This document shows, one piece after another, positions 1-7,948 of a stretch of DNA of 64,000 nt. The notes below the pieces were generated by a model that was given only the letters and a program-made list of their open reading frames with translations, searched no databases and was not told the DNA's origin. The stretch is from positions 1 to 64,000 of the forward strand of contig CADBZY010000008.1 in the NCBI GenBank assembly GCA_902799245.1, in the 5' to 3' direction. The DNA comes from an uncultured Ruminococcus sp. GTDB lineage: Bacteria; Bacillota; Clostridia; Oscillospirales; Acutalibacteraceae. The translations under genes and the position numbers were made by a program. Within the stretch, counting starts at the first letter, position 1; every line of letters begins with the position of its first letter.

Positions 1-130
1 TTCTTGTATATTGACATTTCGCTGTTTTTTTTCTGCCCTTTTCCTTTTTTCAACTTTGTGCAGAAATTGTGGATTTCTCAGGAGGACTGAATAGTTACGA
101 ATTTTGCCCGTTTTTCGCCCAAAATGCAAG

Positions 131-170
131 AAGAAACCTCTTTTGCCTTGGTAGACAAAAGAGGTTTCTT
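131..170 (-). terminator. Terminator of the tRNA operon
   Basis: A perfect 15-bp inverted repeat (left arm 131-145, right arm 156-170) with a 10-base loop lies just beyond the last tRNA on the leftward strand. The sequence after the stem is only partly T-rich, so it may also mark processing. No gene is visible in 1-130. Confidence 0.7.
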
Positions 171-173
171 TGA

Positions 174-266
174 TGGCGGAGAAGGAGGGATTTGAACCCT
201 CGCGCCAGATTTTACCCAGCCTACTCCCTTAGCAGGGGAGCCTCGTCACCACTTGAGTACTTCTCC
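174..266 (-). tRNA. tRNA-Ser (anticodon GCT)
   Basis: Read on the minus strand, a 7-bp acceptor stem starting GGAGAAG pairs with CTTCTCC, followed by G as discriminator and an encoded CCA. The anticodon loop CTGCTAA carries GCT (complement at 231-233). A long variable arm is present, as expected for serine tRNA, and the T loop GGTTCAAATCC is intact. It is the last of three tRNA genes in one leftward transcript. Confidence 0.96.
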
Positions 267-310
267 GTATGCTGACAATACAAAACCATATAAATGAAAA
301 AGAGAGGGTG

Positions 311-399
311 TGGCGGAGGGGAAGGGATTCGAACCCTTGGTAGGTTACCCTATCACTAGTTTTCAAGACTAGCTCCTTAAACCGCTCGGACACCCCTCC
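311..399 (-). tRNA. tRNA-Ser (anticodon TGA)
   Basis: Minus-strand acceptor GGAGGGG (393-399) pairs with CCCCTCC (315-321), followed by the G discriminator and an encoded CCA. The anticodon loop CTTGAAA gives TGA between CTAGT/ACTAG stems. A variable arm of class II length and a GGTTCGAATCC T arm are present. It is the middle gene of the tRNA operon. Confidence 0.96.
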
Positions 400-404
400 A
401 TAGT

Positions 405-491
405 TGGTGCGGATAACAGGACTTGAACCTGCATGAACTTGCATTCACTAGAACCTGAATCTAGCGCGTCTGCCAATTCCGCCATATCCGC
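405..491 (-). tRNA. tRNA-Leu (anticodon CAG)
   Basis: Minus-strand acceptor GCGGATA (485-491 against 409-415), A discriminator and encoded CCA. The anticodon loop TTCAGGT between CTAGA and TCTAG gives CAG. The class II variable arm and the T arm with GTTCAAGTCC are present. It is the promoter-proximal gene of the operon. Confidence 0.96.
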
Positions 492-533
492 ATAATATCT
501 AACCGATGAGTGCTGACTCAGTTAGCAAGAATA

Positions 534-562
534 ATATTATCATATCTTACGCGATTTGTCAA
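534..562 (-). promoter_or_regulatory. Promoter of the tRNA operon
   Basis: On the minus strand, TTGACA (557-562) and TAATAT (534-539) are separated by exactly 17 bases and lie about 40 bases before the tRNA-Leu 5' end. This fits a strong sigma-A promoter for the three tRNAs. Confidence 0.75.
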
Positions 563-632
563 GAGTATTTTTTGAATTTATTCAATTATTTTTTTCTGTG
601 TTGTTTTCAAAGAGATTCATATGCTGCTTCAC

Positions 633-661
633 TTGCGTTTCAGGAAAATTAGTGCTATAAT
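633..661 (+). promoter_or_regulatory. Promoter of the gene at 750
   Basis: TTGCGT (633-638) and TATAAT (656-661) are spaced by 17 bases, about 85 bases before the start codon of the gene at 750. Confidence 0.6.
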
Positions 662-749
662 CAATTGTATGATGAATATGACAATTTCTCAGAGTCACAA
701 AGAGATTGTGTTGCGTTGCTTTGCATAACAGACAGGAGAGCCATGCAAA

Positions 750-1325
750 ATGAAACTGACAGAATTATTTCACTTGGAACCGAAGGATGAGCACATTTCC
801 GTCGAAGAACCCATGCCGCCCGCAGAAGCGCTGACGACAGCCATTGCTATCCTCACCGGCAATGATTTGGAAGTCGCTGACACATTGAAAAGATGCTTGC
901 AAGATACCGATAAGTTTTTTTCGGAAAGAGGCGAAATACTGGAGCGGCGCGGATTGAAATATTCGGAGGATGCGCGTCCGTGGCTCTGTGTGATCGCCGC
1001 TGTGGAAGCCGGTATGGAAAAGGGGTATCTTAGCGAACTGAATTCCGATTGCGCGGCAAGCGAGTTTTCCGACGCACTGCAAAGAGTGCTTGTTGCCACC
1101 GGCATTGTTTTCTCAACAGAAAAATTAGGGTTTGATACGCAAACAGGCCTTGATGCTTGGGTCAGACGATTCAACGAGTACGCCGGACAATCGGGAATTA
1201 CGCTTTATTTTGTCGATCTGTACGGCGACAGCCGTGTGTTTGGCGTCGCACACATTGCCGACTATGCCGAAGCGGCCGAGATTGCCGGATATGCCGGCGT
1301 GAGAATCACCTCTCGTCCCGATTGA
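750..1325 (+). CDS. Uncharacterised 191-aa protein (possibly DUF6630-like)
   Basis: A soluble protein of 191 residues with no signal peptide or membrane segment. The middle part (ERGEILERRG, then a Trp-containing helix with GYLSEL) and the acidic C-terminal half resemble, by recollection only, the DUF6630 group of bacterial proteins of unknown role; this is not a firm assignment. The start at 750 is preceded by AGGAGA about 10 bases upstream. Its last 20 bases overlap the end of the convergent microprotein gene on the other strand. It stands alone behind its own promoter, so context gives no function. Confidence 0.75.
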   Translation: MKLTELFHLEPKDEHISVEEPMPPAEALTTAIAILTGNDLEVADTLKRCLQDTDKFFSERGEILERRGLKYSEDARPWLCVIAAVEAGMEKGYLSELNSDCAASEFSDALQRVLVATGIVFSTEKLGFDTQTGLDAWVRRFNEYAGQSGITLYFVDLYGDSRVFGVAHIADYAEAAEIAGYAGVRITSRPD

Positions 1326-1452
1326 CATGTTCCTTTCTGTGATGACATTCCGCGCATTGTGTCACCTGCAAAAGGCACATTGCCACTACTCCGACAACTC
1401 CGCCTGTCAACAGTCCTGTTACAAAAATAACTGCTCCGTACATATTTTTCAT
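1306..1452 (-). CDS. 48-aa DUF3789-like membrane microprotein with CAECHH motif
   Basis: A 49-codon reading frame starts with ATG at 1452 directly after an AGTGAGG ribosome binding site. One hydrophobic, glycine-rich helix occupies about residues 5-28 and ends in VVAMCLLQV, the signature I associate with DUF3789 microproteins (about 40 residues, unknown role, often on mobile elements). A charged tail follows with C-A-E-C-H-H, a possible metal or redox site. It overlaps the end of the convergent gene at 750-1325 by 20 bases. The type of protein is inferred from the motif, and function is unknown. Confidence 0.6.
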   Translation of the reverse strand: MKNMYGAVIFVTGLLTGGVVGVVAMCLLQVTQCAECHHRKEHVNRDER

Positions 1453-1523
1453 ACCTCACTTTATTAACGGCTTACTGATATTTTTTGCGCGGCACGGCCT
1501 GATATACTATACTCAAAAAGAAA

Positions 1524-1578
1524 ACAGCCCGATGACTTCAAAGCGTTTAATGATATGCTTTGCTGTGTCATGGGCTGT
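1524..1578 (-). terminator. Terminator after the thioesterase gene
   Basis: ACAGCCC-GATGAC pairs with GTCAT-GGGCTGT across a roughly 30-base loop. On the minus strand the stem is followed by TTTTCTTTTT. It closes the leftward transcript that ends with the thioesterase gene. Confidence 0.75.
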
Positions 1579-1584
1579 AATTTA

Positions 1585-2016
1585 TTATTCTGTATGATCT
1601 GCGAGATTTTCAAAAAGCACATGAAGTCCCGGGAATTCCTTTTTGAGTGAAATGAGCTTCCCGTCAGAATTGGTAAAGCAGCTTGTACTCTCGCACTCGG
1701 CACAAATGTCACCGTTTGTTTCATTTATCATGCGGTACGAAAGCGTGATTCTTACACCAGTGTACTTGAGCATGCTTACTTCAATGGCAACTACATCCTC
1801 AAATCTCACCGGGCGCTTGTATTGGCATTTGACCTCATATATCGGGGAGATAAGTCCACTTGCTTCCAAATCGCTGTAGCGGATTCCCTGCTGACGCAGG
1901 TAGTCGATGCGCGCTTCTTCCATCCAGCGTATGTAATTGGAGTGATGGATGATTCCCATGCGGTCTGTTTCGTAATACTGTGCCGTGTGGCGGTAAGGTA
2001 TCATTCTTTTGCTCAT
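1585..2016 (-). CDS. Acyl-CoA thioesterase, YbgC/FadM hotdog family
   Basis: A 143-residue single hotdog-fold protein. The N-terminal stretch Y-x-x-TDRMGIIHHSNYIRW-x-EEAR is the hallmark of the 4-hydroxybenzoyl-CoA thioesterase/YbgC family; the Asp in TDRMG is the expected catalytic residue. These cytoplasmic enzymes hydrolyse acyl-CoA or acyl-ACP thioesters; the exact substrate cannot be read from sequence. Its ATG overlaps the stop of the upstream membrane protein (2013-2918) by four bases, so the two are translationally coupled. A terminator follows at 1524-1578. Confidence 0.9.
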   Translation of the reverse strand: MSKRMIPYRHTAQYYETDRMGIIHHSNYIRWMEEARIDYLRQQGIRYSDLEASGLISPIYEVKCQYKRPVRFEDVVAIEVSMLKYTGVRITLSYRMINETNGDICAECESTSCFTNSDGKLISLKKEFPGLHVLFENLADHTE

Positions 2017-2918
2017 TGATCGCCCTCACGGTTATTATAATCCGACGGTCTGCCCTGCTGTGTCATGGACATGCCGGGAGCGGTTTCGAATTTGAATACG
2101 AACTCATGGCGCTGTTCCAACGGCTCCCAAAGTCCCTGGTTGCGGCGTATGACGGGATTTCCGTTGCTGTCGTAAAGCATTTCACCGTCCGGAGAGGAAG
2201 GTGTCTTGCGCACACGGCGGCGCATCATGACGGGTTCGCCGTACTCGTTGTAAAGCATCTCTTCATTGGGCTGCGCTTCCGGCTCACGTCTGACGGGAAG
2301 ATTCCTTTGCGGTTCAGGTGTTCTCTGCTGCGCTGGCGTCGGCATAACAGGCTGCTGCACCGGAACAGGCTGCTGCACCGGAACAGGCTGCTGCACCGGA
2401 ACAGGCTGCTGCACCGGAACAGGCTGCTGCATAGCCGGTGGCTGCGGCATGGCTGCTGTCTGCGGCATAGGAACGGGTTGAGCAACCGGCACGGCTTGGG
2501 GATAAGGCGACTGCGGTCTTTCTGTCGGCATATCACTCGCTGCGCGGGCTCCTTCGGTGCGTCCCTGTTGAAGCGCTGCCGCTACTGCCTTCTCACGGTT
2601 GTGTTCTGCTGCTGCGCGGATATTCTGCATTTCTTTCATGCGTTCAACGTCAGCAGCCCTTCTCTCGGCTTCCTTCTTGCGGTTAGTGAGAATGTAATCC
2701 GCAAACCTTATACAAGCGCTGTTGTATTTGCTCTTTGAATAAATGCAATTAATGAACATTACAAAAAACGCCAGGAGAGATACTATCTGACCGACAGTTA
2801 CCACCAATTCATCAAACTGAAAGTATTTGGCCGCTGAAACACAGACTAACGCCGCAATTCCAATCAGAAAAAAAATTATTGTCAACCAATAGGATGATTT
2901 TTTAAAGTCGTTGTTCAC
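2013..2918 (-). CDS. Two-helix membrane protein with Pro/Gln repeat tail
   Basis: About 301 residues, not recognised as a named family. Two hydrophobic segments lie near residues 10-30 and 37-58, then a charged helix (about 60-110), then a proline/glutamine/valine-rich region containing a tandem six-residue repeat (QQPVPV). The tail carries two related copies of a motif, E-E-MLYNEYGEPV and G-E-MLYDSNGNPV, each followed by basic residues. GTG at 2918 is chosen as start because AGGAGG lies nine bases upstream; a longer ATG form at 2942 lacks a site. The gene is coupled to the thioesterase. The tail is probably cytoplasmic and disordered; role unknown. Confidence 0.75.
   Translation of the reverse strand: MNNDFKKSSYWLTIIFFLIGIAALVCVSAAKYFQFDELVVTVGQIVSLLAFFVMFINCIYSKSKYNSACIRFADYILTNRKKEAERRAADVERMKEMQNIRAAAEHNREKAVAAALQQGRTEGARAASDMPTERPQSPYPQAVPVAQPVPMPQTAAMPQPPAMQQPVPVQQPVPVQQPVPVQQPVPVQQPVMPTPAQQRTPEPQRNLPVRREPEAQPNEEMLYNEYGEPVMMRRRVRKTPSSPDGEMLYDSNGNPVIRRNQGLWEPLEQRHEFVFKFETAPGMSMTQQGRPSDYNNREGDQ
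2349..2431 (+). repeat. 18-bp in-frame tandem repeat
   Basis: Four perfect consecutive copies of an 18-base unit (AGGCTGCTGCACCGGAAC on the plus strand) starting at 2349, followed by a partial copy. Being a multiple of three, it encodes six-residue units (Q-Q-P-V-P-V) in the leftward membrane protein without disturbing the frame. Such perfect arrays usually vary in copy number between strains. Confidence 0.95.
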
Positions 2919-3018
2919 AGTGAAGCTCCTCCTGACAATCATATAAATTTTCTAACGATAATTATACAACATTTTTCGCATAATGTACAGTCTTTTTATT
3001 AATTAATTCGATAATAAT

Positions 3019-3882
3019 TTAAGAAAAATCAAGAATGCATTTTGAAAGCGTTGCAAGCTTTTGCGTATCCAGTGCTTCAATGCGTGTGTTCGGAGCTATT
3101 CCGGCACGGGAAAGAGCCTGCGCCGCTTGCTCTTTGGATAAAAATCCTCCCGATGTCAGAGAATTGGCAAGCGTCTTGCGCCGCTGAGAAAAGCCCGCTT
3201 TCACCATGTTGAAAAACACCTTTTCGTCGCCTACGTCGTATTTCGGCTGCGGCAGAATGTCCATGCGAATCACGGCGGAAGTCACCTTTGGCGGCGGCAT
3301 GAAGCTGCCGGGACTTACGCGGAAGAGCATGTGAGGCTCGGAGTAGTAATTGATGGCAACGGTCAGCGCACCGCTGTCGCGGCTGCCTACAGGGGCGCAG
3401 ATCCGGTCGGCGGCTTCCTTCTGCACCATGACGGTGACAGATGTGATTGGCAGACGGCTTTCCAGCAGCGCCATGATGATGGGAGAGGTGATGTAATAGG
3501 GGAGATTGGCGCAGACGGCAACGCTTTCGCAGTCTGCAAATTCCTCCCGGATGATGGCAGCGAGGTCGAGTTTGAGCGCGTCGCCGTGTATGACCTTTAC
3601 GTTATCAAATTCCGCAAGCGTTTCACCGAGAACGGGAATGAGCCGGTCGTCCAGTTCAACGGCCACCACCCTTTTGGCGCGTCGGGCAAGCTCCGCTGTC
3701 AGCACGCCGATTCCGGGACCGATTTCCAGCACACCGGAATGTTCATTGGCACCGCCCATCTCCGCCATTCTCGGGCAGACCGAGGGATTGACAAGGAAAT
3801 TCTGCCCCAATCCCTTGGAGAAGGAAAAGCCGTGGCGCTGCATGATGTCCTTGATAGTGCCTATATCTGACAAAGATGACAT
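3019..3882 (-). CDS. ksgA: 16S rRNA (adenine1518/1519-N6)-dimethyltransferase
   Basis: RsmA/KsgA dimethylates two adjacent adenines in helix 45 of 16S rRNA during late 30S assembly, using S-adenosylmethionine. The 287 residues match the family length. Seen directly: KGLGQNFLVNP near residue 23, the SAM-binding loop LEIGPGIGVL at 52-61, an acidic D-A-L motif, and the catalytic NLPYYIT at 126-132. A basic C-terminal helical domain with FSQRRKTLANSL follows. GGAGG lies upstream of the ATG at 3882. It sits last in the glgB > patatin > macro > ksgA chain, 29 bases after the macro gene. Confidence 0.97.
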   Translation of the reverse strand: MSSLSDIGTIKDIMQRHGFSFSKGLGQNFLVNPSVCPRMAEMGGANEHSGVLEIGPGIGVLTAELARRAKRVVAVELDDRLIPVLGETLAEFDNVKVIHGDALKLDLAAIIREEFADCESVAVCANLPYYITSPIIMALLESRLPITSVTVMVQKEAADRICAPVGSRDSGALTVAINYYSEPHMLFRVSPGSFMPPPKVTSAVIRMDILPQPKYDVGDEKVFFNMVKAGFSQRRKTLANSLTSGGFLSKEQAAQALSRAGIAPNTRIEALDTQKLATLSKCILDFS

Positions 3883-3911
3883 TTTTTCAATATACCTCCG
3901 TTGCAGGCGTT

Positions 3912-4895
3912 TCAGTTAATATCAAAATCGCTGTCGGGGAACCTGCACAGATAATCGGCATAGCAGCGCAGCTCTTCGAGGTTGATTTTATCATCGAGAT
4001 AGTCCTGCGGGTAGACGCTGAGTATCAGCTTGCGGATGCCGAGTCGGTGGGCGTTGTCGGCGAATGTGCGAAGAATGTAGCGAGCAACCGTCTGCTGCGG
4101 CTTATCGGTGATGCCTGCGCTGCCTGTGCCGAGAATCGGTACAACGAGCGTCTGTTCACGGGTGCGGTTGTGTGCTATCTGCTCCCACATATCGTCTATG
4201 CTCTTCATGAGGTGCTGTCCGTCGGTCTTTGGTTTGTTCGGCTCCAGCATTTCAGCCACCGCCAGCAGAATGACATTGCGCGGCTTGCCGTCAACTGGAA
4301 AGCTGACAGGCGCCATGGTGCCGTATTGGAAAATATCATACAGTTTTCCTGCAAGCTCTTTCTGTCCTGACAGTTTGCGTGCCTGACATTCGGGACGCTG
4401 AAGCGCATGGTCTACCGTTTGCTCGAAATACTCGTCATTGCTTACGTTCGGCGCTTCCTCTCCCTTCGGAAAACAAATCCGGTTTGTCATCTGGGTCTGG
4501 ATGCTTTTGCCGCCTATGACCTGTTTTCTGCCCGAGAAAGTGGTGTTGCAGGGCACGACGATTTCTCCTTTGTTGGAGAAAATATCGGACATGGATATTT
4601 CAATCTTCACATCGGTGCCGACGATGTTCATGCAGTAGTGTGCAAAGGAACTTTGCCGCAGCAGCGCGATGATTGCACCTACGCCGAGATAAACCAGCAC
4701 GTTTGTGAGCACGGATTTCAGGGTGATTCCGCCGAGCGAAACGGCTTCGCACCACTGTCCGACTGCTCCGTCCTCGAGGAAGATATTGGCCGCCTCAAAA
4801 ACGGCGAGCGAGGAGGCAAGATAAATCCCCATGCGTTTAAAAAGTGCCTTACGTCCGGCGGTAAAGTTTTTAAAGAATACTTTTATGTTACTCAT
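3912..4895 (-). CDS. Membrane-anchored macro protein, ThsA-macro (DUF6430) type
   Basis: About 327 residues from ATG 4895, chosen because AAAGGAG lies 10 bases upstream; an in-frame ATG at 4904 is too close to that site. Two N-terminal hydrophobic segments (about 22-40 and 58-79) precede a soluble domain starting VKIEISMSDIF and containing EIVVPCNTTF, an SIQTQM motif and VVPILGTGSAGI. This order matches the ThsA-macro/DUF6430 family; the two-helix plus macro layout is that of type II Thoeris ThsA, an effector that binds an ADP-ribose-type signal made by a TIR protein. Family assignment is from recognised motifs; a defence role is inferred. It is 25 bases downstream of the patatin gene. Confidence 0.75.
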   Translation of the reverse strand: MSNIKVFFKNFTAGRKALFKRMGIYLASSLAVFEAANIFLEDGAVGQWCEAVSLGGITLKSVLTNVLVYLGVGAIIALLRQSSFAHYCMNIVGTDVKIEISMSDIFSNKGEIVVPCNTTFSGRKQVIGGKSIQTQMTNRICFPKGEEAPNVSNDEYFEQTVDHALQRPECQARKLSGQKELAGKLYDIFQYGTMAPVSFPVDGKPRNVILLAVAEMLEPNKPKTDGQHLMKSIDDMWEQIAHNRTREQTLVVPILGTGSAGITDKPQQTVARYILRTFADNAHRLGIRKLILSVYPQDYLDDKINLEELRCYADYLCRFPDSDFDIN

Positions 4896-4920
4896 TTGTG
4901 GCATACTCCTTTGTAAATGA

Positions 4921-5826
4921 TTACATGGACAGATAATTTCTGATCTCGTCAAGCCTTGCAAGACAGTCGTTGTATCCGAGCCAGTACAGCTCGCCTAACT
5001 TCTCCAGATCCGGCTCCACTCTGCCGACATTAACCGGCTGGGACGGTGCGAGACGAAGCAGCCGGCCGCATTTGTGCAGCAGCTCGATTTCGTCGCACTG
5101 ACGGTTATAACGGCGGTCGCTCTGTATGAGCTTGAGCGCCAGCGCCGGATAACGCCTGTAAACGCGGAGCGCAGGCGAAACGCGTTTTTCCTCCTTGCGG
5201 AAGAGCGGGTCGCGTGTGCGTATGACGATGATCTTTTGGTAGCCCTGTTTGATTGCCCAGCGGTAGGGGATGGCGCAGGAGCATCCGCCGTCAAGGTAGG
5301 GCGTTGTTCTGATCCTGAGCATGGGAGAAATGTACGGCATCGTCGCCGACGCCCTCACACCGTTCATCATGTATTTGCCGCATTTGCCCTTTTCAAAAAC
5401 GGCTGGCTTTCCTGAAATGCAATTGGTTGCGACTGCGGCAAAACGCTGCTGGGGACGGTTGAATCGTTCCTCGTTGAGCGGTTCGGAGATAATTCCTCTG
5501 TTCTCGGTGAGAAAGCCCACGTCCAAAATACTGTGGCTGTGAATCAGCGCCCTTGCGCCGACATACCGGCTGTCGTGCCTGTAGGTCAGATTAATGCGTG
5601 CGGAACGTCCGATCTGTCCCGAAACATAATTCAGGCCGCCGAGCGCGCCGGCGGAAACGCCGATAACGCAGCTCAGATTCAGATCATTCAGCATCATCGC
5701 ATCCAGAAAGCCTTGTGTGTACAGTCCGCGGAAGGCGCCGCCTTCCAGCACAAGACAGCCCTCGATCAGCCCTTCGGATGCCTGCCCCGACGGTATTTTG
5801 TCAATTTTGGAATAGGTTTGTGACAT
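4921..5826 (-). CDS. Patatin-like phospholipase (YjjU-like)
   Basis: About 301 residues. The patatin Ser-Asp dyad is intact: oxyanion loop LEGGAFRG near residue 28, nucleophile elbow GVSAG near 58, and catalytic Asp in YLDGGCS near 177. Patatins are lipid acyl hydrolases; the closest look is the widespread bacterial YjjU group, though related enzymes (CapV) are phage-defence effectors. The ATG at 5826 shares a base with the glgB stop (TGATG), so it is translationally coupled; a TTG one codon upstream is possible. The macro-protein gene follows after 25 bases. Whether it is housekeeping or defensive is open. Confidence 0.9.
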   Translation of the reverse strand: MSQTYSKIDKIPSGQASEGLIEGCLVLEGGAFRGLYTQGFLDAMMLNDLNLSCVIGVSAGALGGLNYVSGQIGRSARINLTYRHDSRYVGARALIHSHSILDVGFLTENRGIISEPLNEERFNRPQQRFAAVATNCISGKPAVFEKGKCGKYMMNGVRASATMPYISPMLRIRTTPYLDGGCSCAIPYRWAIKQGYQKIIVIRTRDPLFRKEEKRVSPALRVYRRYPALALKLIQSDRRYNRQCDEIELLHKCGRLLRLAPSQPVNVGRVEPDLEKLGELYWLGYNDCLARLDEIRNYLSM

Positions 5827-7733
5827 CAATCCTTACCCTCTTTTTCTTCTTTTTTGTTTTCTTCGATAACGAATACATGCCCCGAAAGCGGCGCTATCTG
5901 AACGGTGACGCTGCACGGCATTTCTCCGTGGGGATATGGCGAAATCTCCTGCGGCTGGTTGCTTGTCAGTCCGTCGCCGCCGTATTCCGGCGCGTCGCTG
6001 CACATGATCTCTCTGATGCTGCCCTGGTGCGGCAGCCCGAGGATGTACTTATACTGCGGGTTGGTGGAGAGATTGAGCACTACGACGGTTTCCTGTCCGC
6101 CTCCGCGACGGATGAAGGCGAAAATGTTGTTGTAGTCGTCGGTGCGGTCTATCCATTCAAAGCCGACGCCGTTGTAGTCCATCTCCCAGAGCGACGGGTA
6201 CCAGCGGTAAATCTGGCTCATCTCCCTGAAGAAGGCGGCGAATTTTCCGTTGTACTCGTTTTGCAGTTCGTACCAGTGGATTTCCTCGGTGATTTTCCAC
6301 TCGTCGAGCTGAGCGAATTCGTTGCCCATGAAGTTGAGCTTTTTGCCCGGGTGGGTGAACATATAGACGTAAAGCGCCCTGCACTGGGCGAATTTCTGCT
6401 GGGTGCTGCCCCACATCTTGCCGAGTATTGACTTCTTGCCGTGTGAGGATTCGTCGTGCGAGAAGGGAAGCAGGTAGTTCTCCGTGTTGTAATAATCCAT
6501 GGAGAAGGTCATTTTCTCGTGACTTCCGCGGCGGAAGAAGGGATCGAGCGCAAAGTATTTGAGTGTGTCGTTCATCCAGCCCATGTCCCACTTGTAGTCA
6601 AAGCCGAGGTGCCAGTGATCGGCATAGCGTGAGGTCACGTTGTAATAGGTGCTTGAATCCTCGGCGATCATCATGACCTCGGGAAACACCGCGTGCAGCT
6701 CGTCATTGAACCGCCGCATGAATTCGACCGCGCCCTGGTTGACGCCGCGTTCCGCCTGCCCCTGCCAGTAGATGATATTGCTCACCGCGTCGATGCGCAG
6801 CCCGTCAATGTGGTAGGTGCTCAGCCAGAAGTGCGCCGCGGACAGCAGGAAGCTCTGGACGTGTCCCTTGTAAAAATCGTAGTTGTAGGAATCCCACTCG
6901 CTGTTCGCCATGAAATCAAGGGGATATTCATAGAGCGGCGTGCCGTCGAACCGTCCCAGACCGAAGCTGTCCCGCACGAAATGCACCATCACGAAGTCGA
7001 GAATCACGCCGATGCCCTTGCTGTGACAGATGTCGATCATCTTGATGAGCTGCTGCGGAGAGCCGTAGCGGGAGGTTGCGGCGAACATGCCGCTGACGTG
7101 ATAGCCCCATGAACCGTCGAAAGGGTGTTCGGTTATGGGCAATAATTCGATGTGGGTGAAGCCGTTGTCCAGCGCGTAATTGGCCAGCAGCTCGGCAATC
7201 TCGTCGTAGGTGTGCCAGCTCTGTTCGGTGTTGGGGCCGGGCTTGCGGCACCACGCGCCGAGATGCACCTCGTAGATATTGAGCGGCTTTTCAAAACAGC
7301 GGGAACGGCTGCGCATCCATTCGCTGTCGGTAAAGGCGGAATCGTCCACCTCCATAATCACCGAGGAATTGTAGGGTCTGCGCTGCCCCATCTGCGCATA
7401 TGGATCCGCTTTGTCGCAGACCGCGCCGCTGATCTGCCAGATTCTGTATTTATAGAGCTGCCCTCTGACCGCGCCGGGAATAAAGATGGAATACATCCCT
7501 AAATTGTCGATCTTGCGCATGATGTGCGCGTTTTCATTCCAGCCGTTAAAGTCGCCCACAACGGCAATCTTCACGGCATAAGGGGCATACAGCGTAAATC
7601 TTACGCCCTGCACGTCGTCTTCGAGGGAAAAATGCGCTCCCAGATGACGGTAGGCCACCAAAGCCCTGCCGGAATAAAATGCGTCGAGCAGCTGCCTTCC
7701 CACGCGGCTGAATTCATATTTAAGGTTTCTCAT
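5826..7733 (-). CDS. glgB: 1,4-alpha-glucan branching enzyme
   Basis: GlgB makes alpha-1,6 branches in glycogen by cutting alpha-1,4 chains and transferring them. About 635 residues, the usual size. An N-terminal CBM48-like domain (GVRFTLYAPYA, VVGDFNGW near residues 47-70) is followed by a GH13 barrel: ITEHPFDGSWGY, nucleophile Asp in GLRIDAV (about 314), acid Glu in MIAEDSS (about 357) and FSHDES. The start ATG 7733 has GGTGA seven bases upstream; an ATG at 7754 lacks a site. No other glycogen gene is nearby. It heads the leftward chain with the patatin, macro and ksgA genes. Confidence 0.96.
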   Translation of the reverse strand: MRNLKYEFSRVGRQLLDAFYSGRALVAYRHLGAHFSLEDDVQGVRFTLYAPYAVKIAVVGDFNGWNENAHIMRKIDNLGMYSIFIPGAVRGQLYKYRIWQISGAVCDKADPYAQMGQRRPYNSSVIMEVDDSAFTDSEWMRSRSRCFEKPLNIYEVHLGAWCRKPGPNTEQSWHTYDEIAELLANYALDNGFTHIELLPITEHPFDGSWGYHVSGMFAATSRYGSPQQLIKMIDICHSKGIGVILDFVMVHFVRDSFGLGRFDGTPLYEYPLDFMANSEWDSYNYDFYKGHVQSFLLSAAHFWLSTYHIDGLRIDAVSNIIYWQGQAERGVNQGAVEFMRRFNDELHAVFPEVMMIAEDSSTYYNVTSRYADHWHLGFDYKWDMGWMNDTLKYFALDPFFRRGSHEKMTFSMDYYNTENYLLPFSHDESSHGKKSILGKMWGSTQQKFAQCRALYVYMFTHPGKKLNFMGNEFAQLDEWKITEEIHWYELQNEYNGKFAAFFREMSQIYRWYPSLWEMDYNGVGFEWIDRTDDYNNIFAFIRRGGGQETVVVLNLSTNPQYKYILGLPHQGSIREIMCSDAPEYGGDGLTSNQPQEISPYPHGEMPCSVTVQIAPLSGHVFVIEENKKEEKEGKD

Positions 7734-7948
7734 AGTAAAATCACCGTATTGCATACTTATTTATTATATATCATGATGTAAAAAAAGGAATTTGTCAACC
7801 GATGATATGTAAACTTTTTCAAGGGTCTCTCAGATGGTGAACATAAAGAATTCATAAAGAATGGAAAAAACACTCGCTTTTTTGAAGACGGCATGATATA
7901 ATAACGCTGTCGGAATTATTTTATTCTGAAAGGAGAGACGAAAAAATC

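Noticed and set aside
1-130. Gene fragment at the left edge
   Set aside because: No open frame with coding character on either strand; the stretch holds only T-rich sequence and the approach to the tRNA terminator.
2341-2431. CRISPR array
   Set aside because: The only tandem array has no spacers and lies in frame inside a protein gene; no cas genes occur in the window.
2266-2481. Plus-strand frame with a Cys-Thr-Gly-rich repeat (GCCTGT units)
   Set aside because: It is the antisense reading of the 18-bp repeat in the leftward membrane protein and has no ribosome binding site of its own.
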